The notes: a model not told the origin generated them from the sequence alone. A stretch of 33,283 nt of DNA from Kutzneria sp035492655 (GCA_035492655.1 DATJJB010000492.1:1-33283); one strand, 5' to 3'. Counted from the stretch's first letter, positions 8,670 to 16,561 are shown. Numbers and translations are program-made.

Positions 8670-9064
8670 GCGAGCACACGCTGGCCGCGGTCGTGCGGCG
8701 GCAGTACCTGGCCGCCGCGGCCGGCGACCTGGAAGCGTTGCGGGCCACGCTCGCCCCGGATGTCGAGTGGACGGAGATGGCCGGGTTCCCGCTGGCCGGC
8801 ACCTATCGCACGCCGGAGGAGGTCACGGCCAATGTGATCGCGAAGCTTGCGCGGGACTGGACGGACTGGACGGCGCACGACGACAGCTACGTGGTCGACG
8901 GCGAGAACGTCGTGGTGCTGGCCCGATACACCGCGGTCAACAAGGCCACCGGCAAGCCGCTGAACGTCCGGGTGGCTCACCACTTCGTCGTCCGTGGCGG
9001 ACTCATCGTCCGGTTCGAACAGTTCGTCGACACCGCCCTGGTGCGGGCGGCCATGGCGGCCTGA
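8666..9064 (+). CDS. SnoaL-like / NTF2-fold protein
   Basis: A 132-residue protein with the pattern of the SnoaL-like (NTF2) fold: an N-terminal helix (RRQYLAAAAGDLEALRATLA), then DVEWTE, alternating strands and a closing strand VRFEQFVDTALV. Proteins of this type are ketosteroid-isomerase-like enzymes, polyketide cyclases or simple binding proteins, and the catalytic role cannot be read from sequence. The start overlaps the upstream MBL-like gene by 4 bp (ATGA), implying coupled translation and a shared pathway. The gene is followed at once by a strong bidirectional hairpin. Confidence 0.82.
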   Translation: MSEHTLAAVVRRQYLAAAAGDLEALRATLAPDVEWTEMAGFPLAGTYRTPEEVTANVIAKLARDWTDWTAHDDSYVVDGENVVVLARYTAVNKATGKPLNVRVAHHFVVRGGLIVRFEQFVDTALVRAAMAA

Positions 9065-9071
9065 CCGGGGT

Positions 9072-9105
9072 GGGGCCGGGAATCCTGCACCAGATTCCCG
9101 GCCCC
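9072..9105. terminator. Bidirectional terminator hairpin between convergent genes
   Basis: A perfect 13-bp stem (GGGGCCGGGAATC, 9072-9084, pairing with 9093-9105) around an 8-base loop, with a short T run (gTTTc) on the + side. It lies between the stop of the SnoaL-like gene and the stop of the - strand glycosidase-like gene, so it can end both transcripts. Confidence 0.85.
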
Positions 9106-9141
9106 GTTTCGTCGACCCGAACCCGCCGCCGGGCCGACGAG

Positions 9142-11274
9142 TCAGGAGACGGCGATGACCGCGTTGTGGTCGCCGCCGGGCGTGACGCTGACGGTGAACA
9201 GATGGGTGGCAGCGTTGTAGGACACCGCGCCGGCGCTGCCGTCGGTCGCCGTCACCTGCGGGGCCGACGGGGCGTAGCCGTGCAGGGTGACCGACTTCTC
9301 GCTGGCCGCGAACGCGACCGTGGCGTGCACCGTGCCGTTGTCGGACAGCTGCGAGATCCGTTTGCCGCCCAGTGACACGAACTTGCCGGCGTCACCGAGG
9401 AAGGCGATCCCGGACTGGCCGACCGGTGCGACCACGTAGTACGAGCCGGAGTTGACCGTGTCGGTGAAGGTGCTGCCTGCCGGCACCACCTTGCCGGCGC
9501 CGGTGAAGTAGTTGTACACGTAGGCGTCGCCGGTCACGCCGACGCTGTTCGGGCTGAAGCTGACCGACTGGGAGCCGTTGTTGCGGGCGTAGGCGAAGAC
9601 GTAGCCGTCGCGCAGTCCATTGTGGTCGGTGTAGGTGCCGGCCACCATCGGCGCGCTCGAGTTCTGGGCCACCGCCGGGTACACGGAGTCCAGCGGCACC
9701 AGCGAGGCGTCCGGCTTGACGATCACGCCGTCCCCGCGCACCGACTTGGCCAGGTTCGACACGCTCTGCTTGCCGATCGCGTCACCGACGCCGACCATGC
9801 CGCCGGACAGCGTGGACAGCACCAGGTTGCTGGTCTCGGTGCTCATGAACACGTCGGTCCACGGCCATTCGCCGAGCGCGCTGGCCATCCGCGAGTCGAA
9901 CAGGAACGTGTCCCACTTGCTGCGGTCGAAGCGGTCCAGGCTGACCCGGGTGGTCTGCAGGTTCTGGTACTGCGTGCTCTGCAGGTTGTTCCACGGCAAC
10001 GCCATGCAGTACTGGAGGGTGACGTTGTTCGCCGCCGCCGAGTGGGCCATGGTGCCCAGGAAGGCGTTGGGATCGCTGAGGTTGTAGTGCGGCTGCGCGT
10101 TGGCCGACAGCCAGTCCTGCTCGTAGGTGACGACGCCCGAACTGGCCAGGTAGTTCATGGTGCTGTTCCAGAAGTTCGGGTCCGTGATCACGTCACCGGA
10201 CATCGAGTACTGGCCGTGGTACGGGCTGGCCGGGTCGATCCACCGGGCGTGCGTGATCAGCGGAAGGTTGACCTGCTTCTGGAACGCGGCGAGCCCACCC
10301 GGGAACAGATCCGGCGCCGCGCGGTAGGTGTACTCGCCCCCGCGGTCGGATCCGTTGCCCTGCCAGCTGTTCGACGACCCCTTCGGGTACCACCAGCTGT
10401 CGAGCTGCATGTAGCCCAACGGAATCCCGCGTGACGCGTAGTCCTGGGCGACGGCGGTCAGCGTGCCGGCATACCCCTTGGAGGTGTCGTACTTGTAGTA
10501 GTAGGTGGCGCCGTTGTCCGTCCAGTAGCCCAGCTTGTTGAGCGTGGCGTTGGCGTCATTGGGTATCGGGTGCTTGCCACCCAGCGCCATCAGCGCCGAA
10601 CCCCAAGCGTCGTAGGTGTTGTTGACGCTGCTGCCCAGTGCCAGCACCGTGCGGTGGGTGAAGTTGGCCGGCAGCGTCGACACACCGGACACGATGCCGG
10701 CGGACAGGGTGTTGGTGCTGCTGCGAGTCAGGTTCGCCACCGCGAAGTTGTCCGCGGCCGACATCAGGTAGCCGTGGTTCTGCGCGTCGAACGTCAGCAG
10801 CGGGCTGTCATGGGCCACCGAGCCGTTGAACTGGTACGGAGACCAGGCCGCGTCCTGAAAGGACTCGTGGTAGGGCAGCGCGGGTGCGGCCAGCGCCGGG
10901 AACGGCGTGCCGGAGTTGGCCGCCGAGGCCAGGTTGGTGGCACTGAACAGCACCACCGGGGTGTTCTGGTACACCCGGATGCTGGCCGTGCGGCGCACAC
11001 TGTCCGTGTACGCGAAATCGATCTCCTGGTACTGGCCGACGGCGTCGCTGCCGGAAGCGTTGCTCTGGCTGGTAACCGGGTGTCCGACGCTGCCGGTGAA
11101 GGTCCAGGCGGCCGGCTGGGTGGTGTGGATCTGGTAGCTGCCGTCGGCGGCCACCGACGCGGTGATCCCGGACGCGGCGACCATGGCCGGCGGCGTCTGG
11201 GCGCTGGCCGTGCCGCCGGTGCACGCCAGGCCGGCGACGAGCAACGCCGCCACCGGTAGGGTGAGCTTGTTCAT
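9142..11274 (-). CDS. Secreted glycosidase-like (beta/alpha)8 protein, family not recognised
   Basis: 710 residues with a signal peptide (about 1-25, ending TASA-Q). The N-terminal beta-rich part (about 30-210) is followed by a barrel with glycosidase-like strand ends: LGYWTDNGATYYYKYD (248-263), GYMQLDSWWYPKG (287-299) and VVTYEQDWLS (381-390). The C-terminal part (about 540-710) is all-beta. The layout recalls clan GH-D (GH27/GH36) or GH31 enzymes, and D292 and D387 are candidate catalytic residues by position only. I recall similar unnamed proteins from fungi and bacteria but no established family. The ATG is preceded by GGAG. It is the last gene of a five-gene secreted-enzyme operon, 30 bp after the GH29 gene, which suggests a plant-polysaccharide side-chain substrate. 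Confidence 0.8.
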   Translation of the reverse strand: MNKLTLPVAALLVAGLACTGGTASAQTPPAMVAASGITASVAADGSYQIHTTQPAAWTFTGSVGHPVTSQSNASGSDAVGQYQEIDFAYTDSVRRTASIRVYQNTPVVLFSATNLASAANSGTPFPALAAPALPYHESFQDAAWSPYQFNGSVAHDSPLLTFDAQNHGYLMSAADNFAVANLTRSSTNTLSAGIVSGVSTLPANFTHRTVLALGSSVNNTYDAWGSALMALGGKHPIPNDANATLNKLGYWTDNGATYYYKYDTSKGYAGTLTAVAQDYASRGIPLGYMQLDSWWYPKGSSNSWQGNGSDRGGEYTYRAAPDLFPGGLAAFQKQVNLPLITHARWIDPASPYHGQYSMSGDVITDPNFWNSTMNYLASSGVVTYEQDWLSANAQPHYNLSDPNAFLGTMAHSAAANNVTLQYCMALPWNNLQSTQYQNLQTTRVSLDRFDRSKWDTFLFDSRMASALGEWPWTDVFMSTETSNLVLSTLSGGMVGVGDAIGKQSVSNLAKSVRGDGVIVKPDASLVPLDSVYPAVAQNSSAPMVAGTYTDHNGLRDGYVFAYARNNGSQSVSFSPNSVGVTGDAYVYNYFTGAGKVVPAGSTFTDTVNSGSYYVVAPVGQSGIAFLGDAGKFVSLGGKRISQLSDNGTVHATVAFAASEKSVTLHGYAPSAPQVTATDGSAGAVSYNAATHLFTVSVTPGGDHNAVIAVS

Positions 11275-11304
11275 CGGGCGTCTCCGAACAGGGTGATGGG
11301 TGGC

Positions 11305-12849
11305 TCAGCCCGGAATCGGACCGGAGAAGGTCAGCTTCACGACGTAGGCGAGCGCGTTGAACGGCGCGGTCGCGGACGGCATCGTGAAGTGCAGGCCCGC
11401 ACCGTCCTGCGTCGGCCTCGGCAGCGTGAGGTAGCTGCCGGTGACGTTGTTCAGCAGCTGGGCCGAGACCAGCGTGCCGAGGTTGAGCCGGCTCGACGTC
11501 AGCGTGCTGACGGTCATCGTCGCGCCCTGCCAGCCCAACGCCGTCGCGTACAACACCTTGCTGTCGGTGCTGCGGGTGAAGCGGATGTCCTGCGGTGTGC
11601 CGGGTTTCGGACCGGTGAACGAGCCGCCGCCCATCTTGGTCGGGCCCTCGCCGTAGGAGCTCCAGGCCCGGGTACCGTAGATCGACTCGCCGAACCGGCC
11701 GAGGTAGTCGCCGATGGTGAGCAGGATGCTCTGCTGTCCGGACGGGATGGTGCCGTCGGCCATCGGCGCGATGTTCAGGATCGTGGTGCCGCCCTTGCTG
11801 ACCCGGTCGATGATCGAGTGCAGGATCGCCTTGGCCGCGTAGTAGCCGATGCCGTTGGTGTAGCACCAGCTGGAGCTGGAGATGCTGTCGTCGGTCTCCC
11901 AGTACGGGGTCAGCAGGCCGGCCGGGCCGCCGCGCTCGTAGTCGAACACCTCGCCGCGGTTGTTCAGGCCGTCCTTGTAGGTGGCCACCACGTCCTTGTT
12001 CCAGGACACGGCCTTGTTGTAGTAGTAGGAGAGGAAGTTCAGCCGCTGCGACTCGGTCACCCGGGACAGGTCGAAGTCCTGGTAGATCAGGTCGGGCTGG
12101 TAGCCGTCGATGACCTCCCGCAGCTTGTCGTACCAGAGCTGGTTCTCCGCGGTCGTGCCGAGCTGGCCGTACAGCTTCTTGAGCGTGGTCGTGGACTGGG
12201 CGGGCACGTGGTCGTAGTAGCCGTTGAAGTGGTAGGCGTGGTGCAGGGCGCACATGAACTTCAGGCCCTGCCCGCGGATCGCCTGCCCGTGCAGCCCGAC
12301 CAGGTCCAACTTGGGGCCGGTCCGCACCGAGTTCCACTCGTTGGCCTGGCTGTTCCACATCGAGTACCCGTCGTGGTGCTCGGCGACCGGGCCGGCGAAC
12401 TTCGCGCCGGCCGCCTTGAACAGCTGGGCCCACGCGGTGGGATCGAACTTGCCGCCGGCCGACACCAGTTTCGGCGCGAACTGCGTGAAGCGGCCCGACT
12501 TGTCGTTGGCCCCGTTGATGAAGTTGTGGTACGGCCAGCTGGTCGGGCTGCCGTAGGTGGCGGTGTGGTGGGTGTTGCAGCTGTCGCCGGCGATGTACAT
12601 CCGGCGCGGGTACCACTCGTTGCCGTAGGCCGGCACGCTGAAGACGCCCCAGTGGTAGTAGATACCGAACTTGGCGTCCTGGAACCAGGTCGGGGCCGGT
12701 GGATGCTGGTCGACCGAGGCCCAGCTCGGGGTGTAGCTGCTCGGGCCGACGGTGGCGGCGGCGTCGGGGGCGAACCGCAACAGGCCGAACGCCGAGGCCG
12801 TGCCGGCTGCGGCGAGCAGGGTGCGGCGGTTGAACCGGGGGGAGGACAT
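11305..12849 (-). CDS. GH29 alpha-L-fucosidase, Tat-secreted
   Basis: 514 residues from the ATG at 12849. A GTG three codons further upstream is possible, but AAAGG lies 8 bases before the ATG and would touch the GTG. The N-terminus RFNRRTLLAAAG is a twin-arginine signal, so the enzyme is exported folded. The GH29 catalytic domain spans about 45-390, with FGIYYHWGVFSVPAYGNEWY, the active-site AEHHDGYSMW and PDLIYQDFD. The nucleophile aligns with D258, although the usual W-x-D-G context is altered to Y-Q-D-F. A C-terminal beta domain (about 400-514) completes it. It would release terminal L-fucose from plant glycans. It lies in the middle of the secreted-enzyme operon and is distinct from the cytoplasmic GH29 at 20393. 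Confidence 0.9.
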   Translation of the reverse strand: MSSPRFNRRTLLAAAGTASAFGLLRFAPDAAATVGPSSYTPSWASVDQHPPAPTWFQDAKFGIYYHWGVFSVPAYGNEWYPRRMYIAGDSCNTHHTATYGSPTSWPYHNFINGANDKSGRFTQFAPKLVSAGGKFDPTAWAQLFKAAGAKFAGPVAEHHDGYSMWNSQANEWNSVRTGPKLDLVGLHGQAIRGQGLKFMCALHHAYHFNGYYDHVPAQSTTTLKKLYGQLGTTAENQLWYDKLREVIDGYQPDLIYQDFDLSRVTESQRLNFLSYYYNKAVSWNKDVVATYKDGLNNRGEVFDYERGGPAGLLTPYWETDDSISSSSWCYTNGIGYYAAKAILHSIIDRVSKGGTTILNIAPMADGTIPSGQQSILLTIGDYLGRFGESIYGTRAWSSYGEGPTKMGGGSFTGPKPGTPQDIRFTRSTDSKVLYATALGWQGATMTVSTLTSSRLNLGTLVSAQLLNNVTGSYLTLPRPTQDGAGLHFTMPSATAPFNALAYVVKLTFSGPIPG

Positions 12850-12909
12850 GGCGGACACCTTTCGGGGGCGTGGCGTGACGGCCGCCGTCGACGGCCGTCA
12901 CGCGCTCGG

Positions 12910-13962
12910 TCAGCGGTATCCGGCGGAGACGACGTTGGCCTGCACCGCGTTCTCGGTGGCGTCGGACGGGTAGCCGGACGTCATCACGCCCTCGTAGAAG
13001 GTGCCGGCGGAGCCATGGCTGTTGTCGCCGCCGATGCCGAGGATGATCGCGCCCTGCTTGCGCATCGGGTTGTAGCCCGACACGTTGGGCCGCTTGCCGT
13101 CGTAGAACGTCGACACGCCACCGGACTGCGCGTTGCCGCCGCGGATGGCCCAGTGGTTGGCCCCGCCCTTGACGATGGCGGTCAGGTAGCGGTTGCTTAT
13201 CGTCGGGTCGTTGGCGTTGTAGTGCTGGTTCACGCCGGAGAACAGGCCGTTCTCCAGGTCGGCCATGATCCACGGGCCGTTGCCGGCGCCGTAGCCCCAG
13301 ACCTTGATCTTCCCGAAGTAGATCGCCTCCATGGTGCCGTTGCCGTCGTCACGGGAGTTCGTCTCGGCGTTGCCGTAGTCGAAGCAGCAGCCGCCGTTGG
13401 AGTGCGTGCCGTCCAGGACGGCGTACATGCCCTCGGGCTGGTCGCCGGTGGCGATGCCGGTGGTCTTGTTGTCGCGGTAACCGGTGCCCGGCGCGACGAA
13501 GACGCCGTAGGCCTTGTGACCGCCCACGGTGGTCGGCGCCGCGGTGGCGTTCGCGAGGTTGTCGTAGCCGCCGGCCGCGGGACCCTGGAACCCGCCGGGC
13601 GGCGCCTGCGTGAGGTTGTTGCCCTTGCCCGACTGGTCGTATATCACGGTGATCAGGCAGGTCGTGTTGGCACAGAACGAATCCTGGGCGGCCGCGTTCG
13701 CGTAGCCGCCGGCCGACAGCACGCCGATGTTGGCGGTGTGGCTGTCGGAACTGCGCCGGACCTGGTACAGCGGGCCGTTGTAGGCCGAGTAGAGGGCCCT
13801 GGTGGTGCTGTGCGCGGCCACGCACGGTGTGCCGCCGGCCGCATAGATGTCGCACGGGCCGCTGCCGGCCGCGGACGCGGTCTGCGTGCCCACCACGCCC
13901 ACGCCGGTGAGGGCGAGGCCGACGGCCGCGGAGGTGACCGCCAGCCTTCCGAACTTCCGCAC
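12910..13962 (-). CDS. GH54 alpha-L-arabinofuranosidase, secreted, canonical active site
   Basis: 350 residues: signal peptide (1-32), then a single GH54 catalytic domain (ArabFuran-catal type). Typical features are PCDIYAAGGTPCVAAHSTTR, the vicinal Cys pair in GCCFDYGNAE (192-193), MEAIYFG with the expected nucleophile E212, and ILGIGGDNS with the expected acid/base D313. Fungal GH54 enzymes carry a C-terminal CBM42 arabinose-binding domain; it is absent here and the protein stops after the catalytic fold. The start is GTG at 13962, preceded by AGAAGGGA. It lies 30 bp after a close paralogue, so a tandem duplication is likely. It removes alpha-L-arabinofuranose from arabinan, arabinoxylan or arabinogalactan outside the cell. 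Confidence 0.92.
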   Translation of the reverse strand: MRKFGRLAVTSAAVGLALTGVGVVGTQTASAAGSGPCDIYAAGGTPCVAAHSTTRALYSAYNGPLYQVRRSSDSHTANIGVLSAGGYANAAAQDSFCANTTCLITVIYDQSGKGNNLTQAPPGGFQGPAAGGYDNLANATAAPTTVGGHKAYGVFVAPGTGYRDNKTTGIATGDQPEGMYAVLDGTHSNGGCCFDYGNAETNSRDDGNGTMEAIYFGKIKVWGYGAGNGPWIMADLENGLFSGVNQHYNANDPTISNRYLTAIVKGGANHWAIRGGNAQSGGVSTFYDGKRPNVSGYNPMRKQGAIILGIGGDNSHGSAGTFYEGVMTSGYPSDATENAVQANVVSAGYR

Positions 13963-14937
13963 GGAGTTGTCCCTTCTCTGCTGTGTTGTCCGTCAGCGGT
14001 AGCCGGCGGCGACGATGCTCGCCTGCACCGCGGTGTCGGTCGCGTCCGACGGATAGCCGGACACCATGGCCCCCTCGTAGAAGGTCCCCTGGCTCAGATT
14101 GGTGTTCTGCGCGCAGCAGTCGCCGCCGCTGCCGAGCACGATCGCCCCCTGCTTGCGCATGGGGTTGTAGCCTTGGGGGAGCGCGCCGTCCCACAGCGTG
14201 GTGAGGGCGCCGGCCTGCGCGCTGTTGCCCTTGAGTGCGAACCTGGTGGTGCCGTTGTTCTTCAGCATCGCCGTGACGTACTTGTCGGTGAACGCCCGCT
14301 GGTTCGGGTTCCACTTCGAGCTGCCGCCGGGGAACAAGCCGTACTCCAGGTCGGCCTGCACCCAGGGGCCGGCGCCGGTGCAGCCGCCGAACCAGCAGCT
14401 GGTGCTGAAGTTGATGGCGTCCATCGCGCCGGCCCCGTCGGCCCGGCGGTCGGTCTCGCTGTTGCCGTAGTCGAAGCAGCAGCCGTGGTTGACGTGCGTG
14501 CCACTGGTGACCATGTACTCGCCCTCGGGGGCGCTGCCCTTGGGCACGCCGGTGCTGGCGCCGTTGCGCCAGTAGCTGTTGCCCGGGTTGATGTACAGCG
14601 AATAGACCTTGTGCCCGCCGGCCGTGAGGGACTCGCGGGCCGCGGCGGCCGGAGTGTCGTGACCACCGGCGCCGCCCGGTCCCTGGTAGGCCAGGTCGTT
14701 GCCGTGGCCGGACTGGTCGTAGAGGACGGTGATCACGCAGGAAGTGCCGGCACAGAAGGCATCCTGGGCCGCGGCATCGGCGTAACCGCCTCTGGTCAGC
14801 ACGCCGATGCTCGCGGTGCGGCTGTCCGAGTTGCGTCGGACCTGGTAGAGCGGCCCGTTGTAGGCCGCGTAGAGGGCCCTGGTGGTGCTGTGCGCGGCCA
14901 CGCAGGGTGTGCCGCCGGCGGCGTAGATGTCGCAGGG
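13741..14937. repeat. Tandem duplication footprint between the two GH54 genes
   Basis: The 5' coding parts of the two GH54 genes are near-identical DNA. By eye, 13741-13857 aligns without gaps to 14821-14937 with about 11 mismatches in 117 bases, and 13791-13824 matches 14871-14904 exactly. The offset is exactly 1080 bp. Identity drops elsewhere in the genes. The listed interval spans both copies. Confidence 0.8.
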
Positions 14938-15030
14938 CAGGCTGGTGGCCGCCGACGCGGCCGGGGTGGCGACGCCGGCGATGGCCAGCGCCACGGCGAC
15001 GGTGAATGTCCAGAACCTGGTGCTTCGCAT
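13993..15030 (-). CDS. GH54-like arabinofuranosidase paralogue with Asp at the nucleophile position
   Basis: 345 residues: signal peptide (1-28) and a GH54 domain colinear with the downstream paralogue. It keeps PCDIYAAGGTPCVAAHSTTR, the vicinal Cys pair in GCCFDYGNSE (184-185) and the acid/base position D304 (GSGGDCC). The expected nucleophile motif MEAIYFG instead reads MDAINFS, placing D204 where Glu is normal. It also has extra cysteines (CWFGGC near 212-217 and CC at 305-306), so its disulfide set differs. There is no CBM42. The ATG at 15030 has AGGAAG very close upstream. The gene follows the GH30 gene by 18 bp. It may be an enzyme with changed geometry or specificity, or a binding protein. 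Confidence 0.88.
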   Translation of the reverse strand: MRSTRFWTFTVAVALAIAGVATPAASAATSLPCDIYAAGGTPCVAAHSTTRALYAAYNGPLYQVRRNSDSRTASIGVLTRGGYADAAAQDAFCAGTSCVITVLYDQSGHGNDLAYQGPGGAGGHDTPAAAARESLTAGGHKVYSLYINPGNSYWRNGASTGVPKGSAPEGEYMVTSGTHVNHGCCFDYGNSETDRRADGAGAMDAINFSTSCWFGGCTGAGPWVQADLEYGLFPGGSSKWNPNQRAFTDKYVTAMLKNNGTTRFALKGNSAQAGALTTLWDGALPQGYNPMRKQGAIVLGSGGDCCAQNTNLSQGTFYEGAMVSGYPSDATDTAVQASIVAAGYR

Positions 15031-15048
15031 GACTTCCTGGCCCTTCGG

Positions 15049-16446
15049 TCAGCGTGTGATGCGGAACGTGACGAGGGAGCGGCCGGGCACGGTCGCGGTG
15101 AACGCGCCGCCGCTGAGCGGGATCGTGGCCTGGGCGGCGATGTTGCTGCTGCCGTTGGTCAGGTAGGGCGTCACGGTCCCGCTGGACAGTCCGGTGTTGG
15201 CCACCGTGTACGCCGCCGACGCGCTGCTGGTGCCGGAGTTCAACGCCACCACGATGACCGAGCCGTCCGGGTTCTTGTAGGCCGACACCTCGAGCCCGCC
15301 GGTGCCGCTGCTGGCCGAGATCCGGGTCGCGCCGGGGCGGATGAACCGGCTGTAGTTGGCCAGCGAGTAGTAGCGCTTGGCCGGGGTCAGCGTCGAGCCG
15401 CGCAGGCCGATCAGCGAGCTGTCGTGGCTGGTGGTGCTGATGCCCCAGAAGTAGAAGAAGGCGTTGAGGTTCGCGCCGGTGAGGCCGGCGTGCAGGTGCT
15501 GGGCCCAGGTGAAACCGTCGGCCTGGCCGCCGTCGTCCCAGGCGCCGTCCCACTGGTTGCCGTTGACCGACCACTCGGACTGCCAGACCGGCTGGCCACT
15601 GGTGTTGACGGGCGTGGTGGGCGCGCCGGAGTAGCCGTGGCTGGTGAAGACGCCGACCGACCCGCTGCCCTGCACCGCGCTGACGTAGCTGGGGAGCTGG
15701 TTGAAGCCCAGCGTGTCGCAGCAGGTGATCTTCGTCGACAAGCCGGCGGAGCGCAGCGTCGGGCCGAGCACGGACAGGAAGTCGGCCGCCTGGGCCGGCG
15801 TGAACAGCATGCTGCCGAAGCCGCCGGTGCCGGTCGCCGGCTCGTTGACGAAGCCGAGCGTGGACGGCGTGATGCCGGCCGACGCCCAGAACTTCGCGTC
15901 CTGCACGAGGTAGTTGGCGTAGGCCTGCCGCCAGTCACCGGAGGAGCAGGAGACGCCCGGCACGCCGCACAGCCCGCCGCGCTGGCTGCTGTTGGTCATG
16001 AAGCTCGGCGGCTCCCAGGCGTTGTTGTAGAAGTTCGTGACGCCGTAGCCGCTCTTGGCCTGTTGGGCCAACCACAGCTGGCCCTCCTCGGTGCCGCCGT
16101 TGCTCGGGTTCCACACGTACTGCGGTGGCGCCGACGGGCTGCCCGGGCTGCGCGGCTCGATGGAGGCGCTGCCGGACGGGATGTCGTTGCGGACAATGGT
16201 GAATCCGGCGCCGGCGGTCGGGCTGAACAGCAGGTCCAGCGCCTGTTTCTGGGCGGTGCCGCTGAGCCCGCGGATCGCGTTGGCCATGCCGAAGGACTCG
16301 GAGACGCCGAATCCGTCGATGCGTTGGTACGTCGTGGCGCCGTTGACCGACACGGTGGTCGCGGCGCCGGCCTGGACCGCGCACAGCGAGCCGAGGCCCG
16401 CGATCGCCACGGCGACCAGCGCGATCCGACGGGTGGTTCGGGGCAT
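15049..16446 (-). CDS. GH30 endo-glycanase, secreted
   Basis: 465 residues with a Sec signal peptide (about 1-28). The GH30 TIM barrel starts at RIDGFGVSESFGMANAIRG and contains the acid/base E202 in GFVNEPATG and the nucleophile E291 in VWQSEWSVNG. The side beta-sandwich of GH30 occupies about 375-465. Sequence feel is closest to subfamily 7-type xylanases or subfamily 5-type beta-1,6-galactanases; I cannot separate these by eye. GGAGG precedes the ATG. It is the first gene of the five-gene secreted operon, and a palindromic LacI-type operator lies 58 bp upstream of its start. With arabinofuranosidases next to it, the substrate is an arabinosylated backbone, either arabinoxylan or arabinogalactan. 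Confidence 0.9.
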   Translation of the reverse strand: MPRTTRRIALVAVAIAGLGSLCAVQAGAATTVSVNGATTYQRIDGFGVSESFGMANAIRGLSGTAQKQALDLLFSPTAGAGFTIVRNDIPSGSASIEPRSPGSPSAPPQYVWNPSNGGTEEGQLWLAQQAKSGYGVTNFYNNAWEPPSFMTNSSQRGGLCGVPGVSCSSGDWRQAYANYLVQDAKFWASAGITPSTLGFVNEPATGTGGFGSMLFTPAQAADFLSVLGPTLRSAGLSTKITCCDTLGFNQLPSYVSAVQGSGSVGVFTSHGYSGAPTTPVNTSGQPVWQSEWSVNGNQWDGAWDDGGQADGFTWAQHLHAGLTGANLNAFFYFWGISTTSHDSSLIGLRGSTLTPAKRYYSLANYSRFIRPGATRISASSGTGGLEVSAYKNPDGSVIVVALNSGTSSASAAYTVANTGLSSGTVTPYLTNGSSNIAAQATIPLSGGAFTATVPGRSLVTFRITR

Positions 16447-16503
16447 GGTTGCCTCCGTATCGACCGTCGGGCTCGACGCGCCCGAAGGTCCGGCAGGGAT
16501 GAA

Positions 16504-16519
16504 ATGTTAGCGCTAACAT
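16504..16519. promoter_or_regulatory. LacI-type operator (perfect palindrome) upstream of GH30 operon
   Basis: ATGTTAGCGCTAACAT is a perfect 16-bp inverted repeat with the central CG usual for LacI-family operators. It lies 58 bp before the GH30 start codon. The core GTTAGCGNTAAC recurs at 22249-22260 and, on the - strand, at 28851-28862. A LacI regulator is encoded at 31183-32205 and is the obvious candidate binder. Confidence 0.8.
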
Positions 16520-16561
16520 ACGGCGGTGCACGGCGGGACAGGGGTTGCCGTGTGAAGTGGG

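Noticed and set aside
10808..13273. Long - strand open frame across the GH29 gene and parts of its two neighbours.
   Set aside because: It is a shifted frame of three real genes; the product is Arg/Pro/Gln-rich with no motif, while the alternative frames give clear enzymes.
13481..13500. GCGGTAACCGG inside a GH54 gene as a further LacI operator.
   Set aside because: Only half of the operator core is present and the codons are normal for this genome.
13993..15030. Calling the Asp-variant GH54 a pseudogene.
   Set aside because: The frame, signal peptide, Cys pairs and all other motifs are intact and codon use is normal; only the presumed nucleophile differs.
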